A stretch of DNA of 32,888 bases, taken from assembly GCA_022760735.1 (NCBI GenBank), contig JAKELU010000002.1:79262-112149 (forward strand), written 5' to 3'. The notes under the pieces were generated by a model, which searched no databases, had not been told where the DNA came from, and saw nothing but the letters and a program-made list of their open reading frames with translations. Positions within the stretch are counted from its first letter, which is position 1. Each line of letters opens with the position of its first letter. The DNA comes from Firmicutes bacterium FC7 (lineage in GTDB: Bacteria; Bacillota; Clostridia; Tissierellales; Tissierellaceae). Positions 31,457-32,888 of the stretch are shown here, one piece after another. The position numbers were made by a program, and so were the translations under genes.

Positions 31457-32068
31457 TTACTGCTCATCTCCTATTCCTAGTAATTCAAATAATCTCTGTA
31501 ATACTCCTGGTTTTGGAACAAAGTACAGTGATGACTCCAATCTATCTCCTTGATAAAGAAATTCATTCTTTATTATCATGATGTTGTCATCAAATTGTTC
31601 CGAATCTATATATACACTGCTAAAAATTGCTCCAAACATATCTTTAACATATATAGGCACCGAAGAGCTAAGATCTAGTCGTACCATCATAGAAATGGCA
31701 TTTATAAAGGATGTAACCAATATATTTACCAATTCATTTAAGGCTGACTGTCTTATCTCTTCATTCGCTTCTATTCCTGTAGGAAGCATCATATTTATTA
31801 GGTTTTCAGCTACCTCATCTGTAACAATAAATAGGAAAACTCCTTCAGCTGCTCCAACCATTTTTGACAAAACAGAATTTACCAATATATCTTCTGCCAT
31901 AACCTGGTTGAAAACACCTTCGTAGTTAAGAATTTCAATTTTAGGCACTGTCATAGATACAGGTTTTCCTATGAGCTTGGAAATACTGCTAGCTGCATTA
32001 CCTCCACCAATATTGGCCAGCTCCTTTATAACGTCCAGTTGCAAAACTGTATAATTAAAATTATCCAA
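31457..32068 (-). CDS. cheC: CheY-P phosphatase CheC
   Basis: About 203 residues, the normal CheC size. Both phosphatase motifs are visible: LDVIKELANIGGGNAASSIS and SALNELVNILVTSFINAISM, each with E-x2-N. CheC removes phosphate from CheY and, in partnership with CheD, tunes receptor adaptation. The frame opens further upstream (to 32110), inside cheA; TTG at 32068 after AAAGGACGG gives the start expected from other CheC proteins, though nearby TTG 32077 is possible. No cheD gene is present next to it within the window. Confidence 0.92.
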   Translation of the reverse strand: MDNFNYTVLQLDVIKELANIGGGNAASSISKLIGKPVSMTVPKIEILNYEGVFNQVMAEDILVNSVLSKMVGAAEGVFLFIVTDEVAENLINMMLPTGIEANEEIRQSALNELVNILVTSFINAISMMVRLDLSSSVPIYVKDMFGAIFSSVYIDSEQFDDNIMIIKNEFLYQGDRLESSLYFVPKPGVLQRLFELLGIGDEQ

Positions 32069-32888
32069 TTTTTTCAACCGTCCTTTCGCTACATAGATTT
32101 CCTGCATCAAGTATTAGAGTAATATCTCCATTACCTAAGATTGTTGCTCCAAGATATTCCTTCATCTTGCCAGGGATACCTGTCAGCTTCTTTATTACAA
32201 TTTCCTGCTGTCCAATTAGGCCGTCAACAAGTAAGCCATAGTGCATATCCCCTAGTTGAATCAATATAATATGTTTCTCTTCTGAAGTGGATTCTATGGA
32301 TAATTTTTCATTTACCCTTATAACAGGGATTGCTTTTCCTCTGTACATATAAACTTCACTGCTATGTGACTTAAATATTTCATCCTTCTCTACCTTTACA
32401 ACCTTATCTATGATTCCTAGTGGTACTGCAAAAGTATGCTCGCCTATCTTAACCATCAATGATTGTATAATTGATAGGGTCAATGGTAATTTAATGATAA
32501 ATTCAGTGCCCTTATTTATTTCACTATGAACTTCAACACTACCTCCGAGGCTAATGATCTTCTGTTTAACAACATCCATTCCAACGCCTCTACCAGATAC
32601 ATTTGTAACCTTTTTGGCAGTGGAGAATCCCTGGTGGAATATTAGCTGTATAAGGTCCTTTTCACCAAGTCCTGTAACATCTATCCCCTTACTTATTGCA
32701 CTTTCACGGATAGCTTCAGGATTTATTCCTTTACCATCATCACTTACAGTAATAACAACCCTATTTCCCTCCTGGTATGCTGATAATTTTATCAGACCTT
32801 TTTCAGGCTTGCCTAGAGCTTTTCTAGTCTCTACTATTTCAATTCCATGATCTGCTGCATTTCTTATTAAGTGAATTAACGGCTCGCC
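32061..32888 (-). CDS. cheA: Chemotaxis histidine kinase CheA, C-terminal part (5' end outside window)
   Basis: 275 codons are visible, entering from the right edge. The frame starts inside the ATP-binding domain: EPLIHLIRNAADHGIEIVET is the N box, ITVSDDGKGINPEAI the G1 box, FHQGFSTAKKV the F box and SGRGVGMDVVKQKI the G2 box. The CheW-like P5 domain follows (LPLTLSIIQSLMVKIGEHTF to ILDAGNLCSERTVEKIG). The phosphotransfer, CheY-binding and dimerisation domains lie beyond the window. It phosphorylates CheY and CheB in the receptor array. It overlaps cheC at its 3' end. Confidence 0.96.
   Translation of the reverse strand, partial: GEPLIHLIRNAADHGIEIVETRKALGKPEKGLIKLSAYQEGNRVVITVSDDGKGINPEAIRESAISKGIDVTGLGEKDLIQLIFHQGFSTAKKVTNVSGRGVGMDVVKQKIISLGGSVEVHSEINKGTEFIIKLPLTLSIIQSLMVKIGEHTFAVPLGIIDKVVKVEKDEIFKSHSSEVYMYRGKAIPVIRVNEKLSIESTSEEKHIILIQLGDMHYGLLVDGLIGQQEIVIKKLTGIPGKMKEYLGATILGNGDITLILDAGNLCSERTVEKIG

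Noticed and set aside
32069-32110. Upstream extension of cheC to 32110
   Set aside because: The extra 14 residues lie within cheA, are not seen in other CheC proteins, and the AAAGGACGG ribosome site favours the later TTG start.

Overview
The window is a low-GC, AT-rich stretch from a flagellated Gram-positive anaerobe-like bacterium (class Clostridia or Tissierellia by gene content: FliY-type switch protein, CheC, FliW/CsrA pair, SigD-type promoters, many TTG starts). Every gene I can support lies on the minus strand, so the biological order runs from base 32888 down to base 1. No tRNA, rRNA, CRISPR array, insertion sequence or phage gene is visible.

Reading in the direction of transcription: (1) 32888-28611, the tail of a chemotaxis/switch operon: cheA (5' end outside the window), cheC, cheY, cheW, fliM, fliY, closed by a terminator. 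(2) 28561-24611, a SigD-type promoter and the late operon flgM, flgN, flgK, flgL, fliW, csrA, yjfB-like, closed by a terminator. (3) 24580-18283, sugar unit A: a large glycosyltransferase, an N-formyltransferase-like protein, a WecE-like sugar aminotransferase, rmlA and rmlB, closed by a strong terminator. The enzymes point to dTDP-4-amino-4,6-dideoxygalactose, possibly N-formylated. (4) 18243-11336, sugar unit B behind the best SigD promoter of the window: an unknown helical protein, a Maf-type (DUF115) flagellin glycosyltransferase, a NeuB-family synthase, a CMP-sugar synthetase/HAD phosphatase fusion, a methyltransferase, a CBS-cupin fusion, a 39-codon small ORF and an acetyltransferase. 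This unit looks like a compact nonulosonic-acid pathway. (5) 11136-7493, SigD promoter, flagellin with a leader carrying two CsrA-type sites, terminator, then flaG, fliD, fliS and a fliT-like gene and another terminator. (6) 7448-1, SigA-type promoter, a cyclic-di-GMP-I (GEMM-I) riboswitch, a 17-codon leader ORF, a branched terminator, then flgB, flgC, fliE, fliF, fliG, fliH, fliI, fliJ and the start of fliK.

The window therefore shows the three control layers of flagellar assembly side by side: a c-di-GMP riboswitch on the early basal-body operon, SigD/FlgM on the late operons, and FliW/CsrA on flagellin translation. Between them sits a flagellin-glycosylation island whose promoter is coordinated with late flagellar genes. 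The most interesting points are the riboswitch-leader ORF-terminator arrangement before flgB, the apparently minimal nonulosonate route with a CBS-cupin fusion lacking a nucleotidyltransferase, an unrecognised gene coupled to maf, and a gene remnant between the sugar genes and the flagellin promoter.
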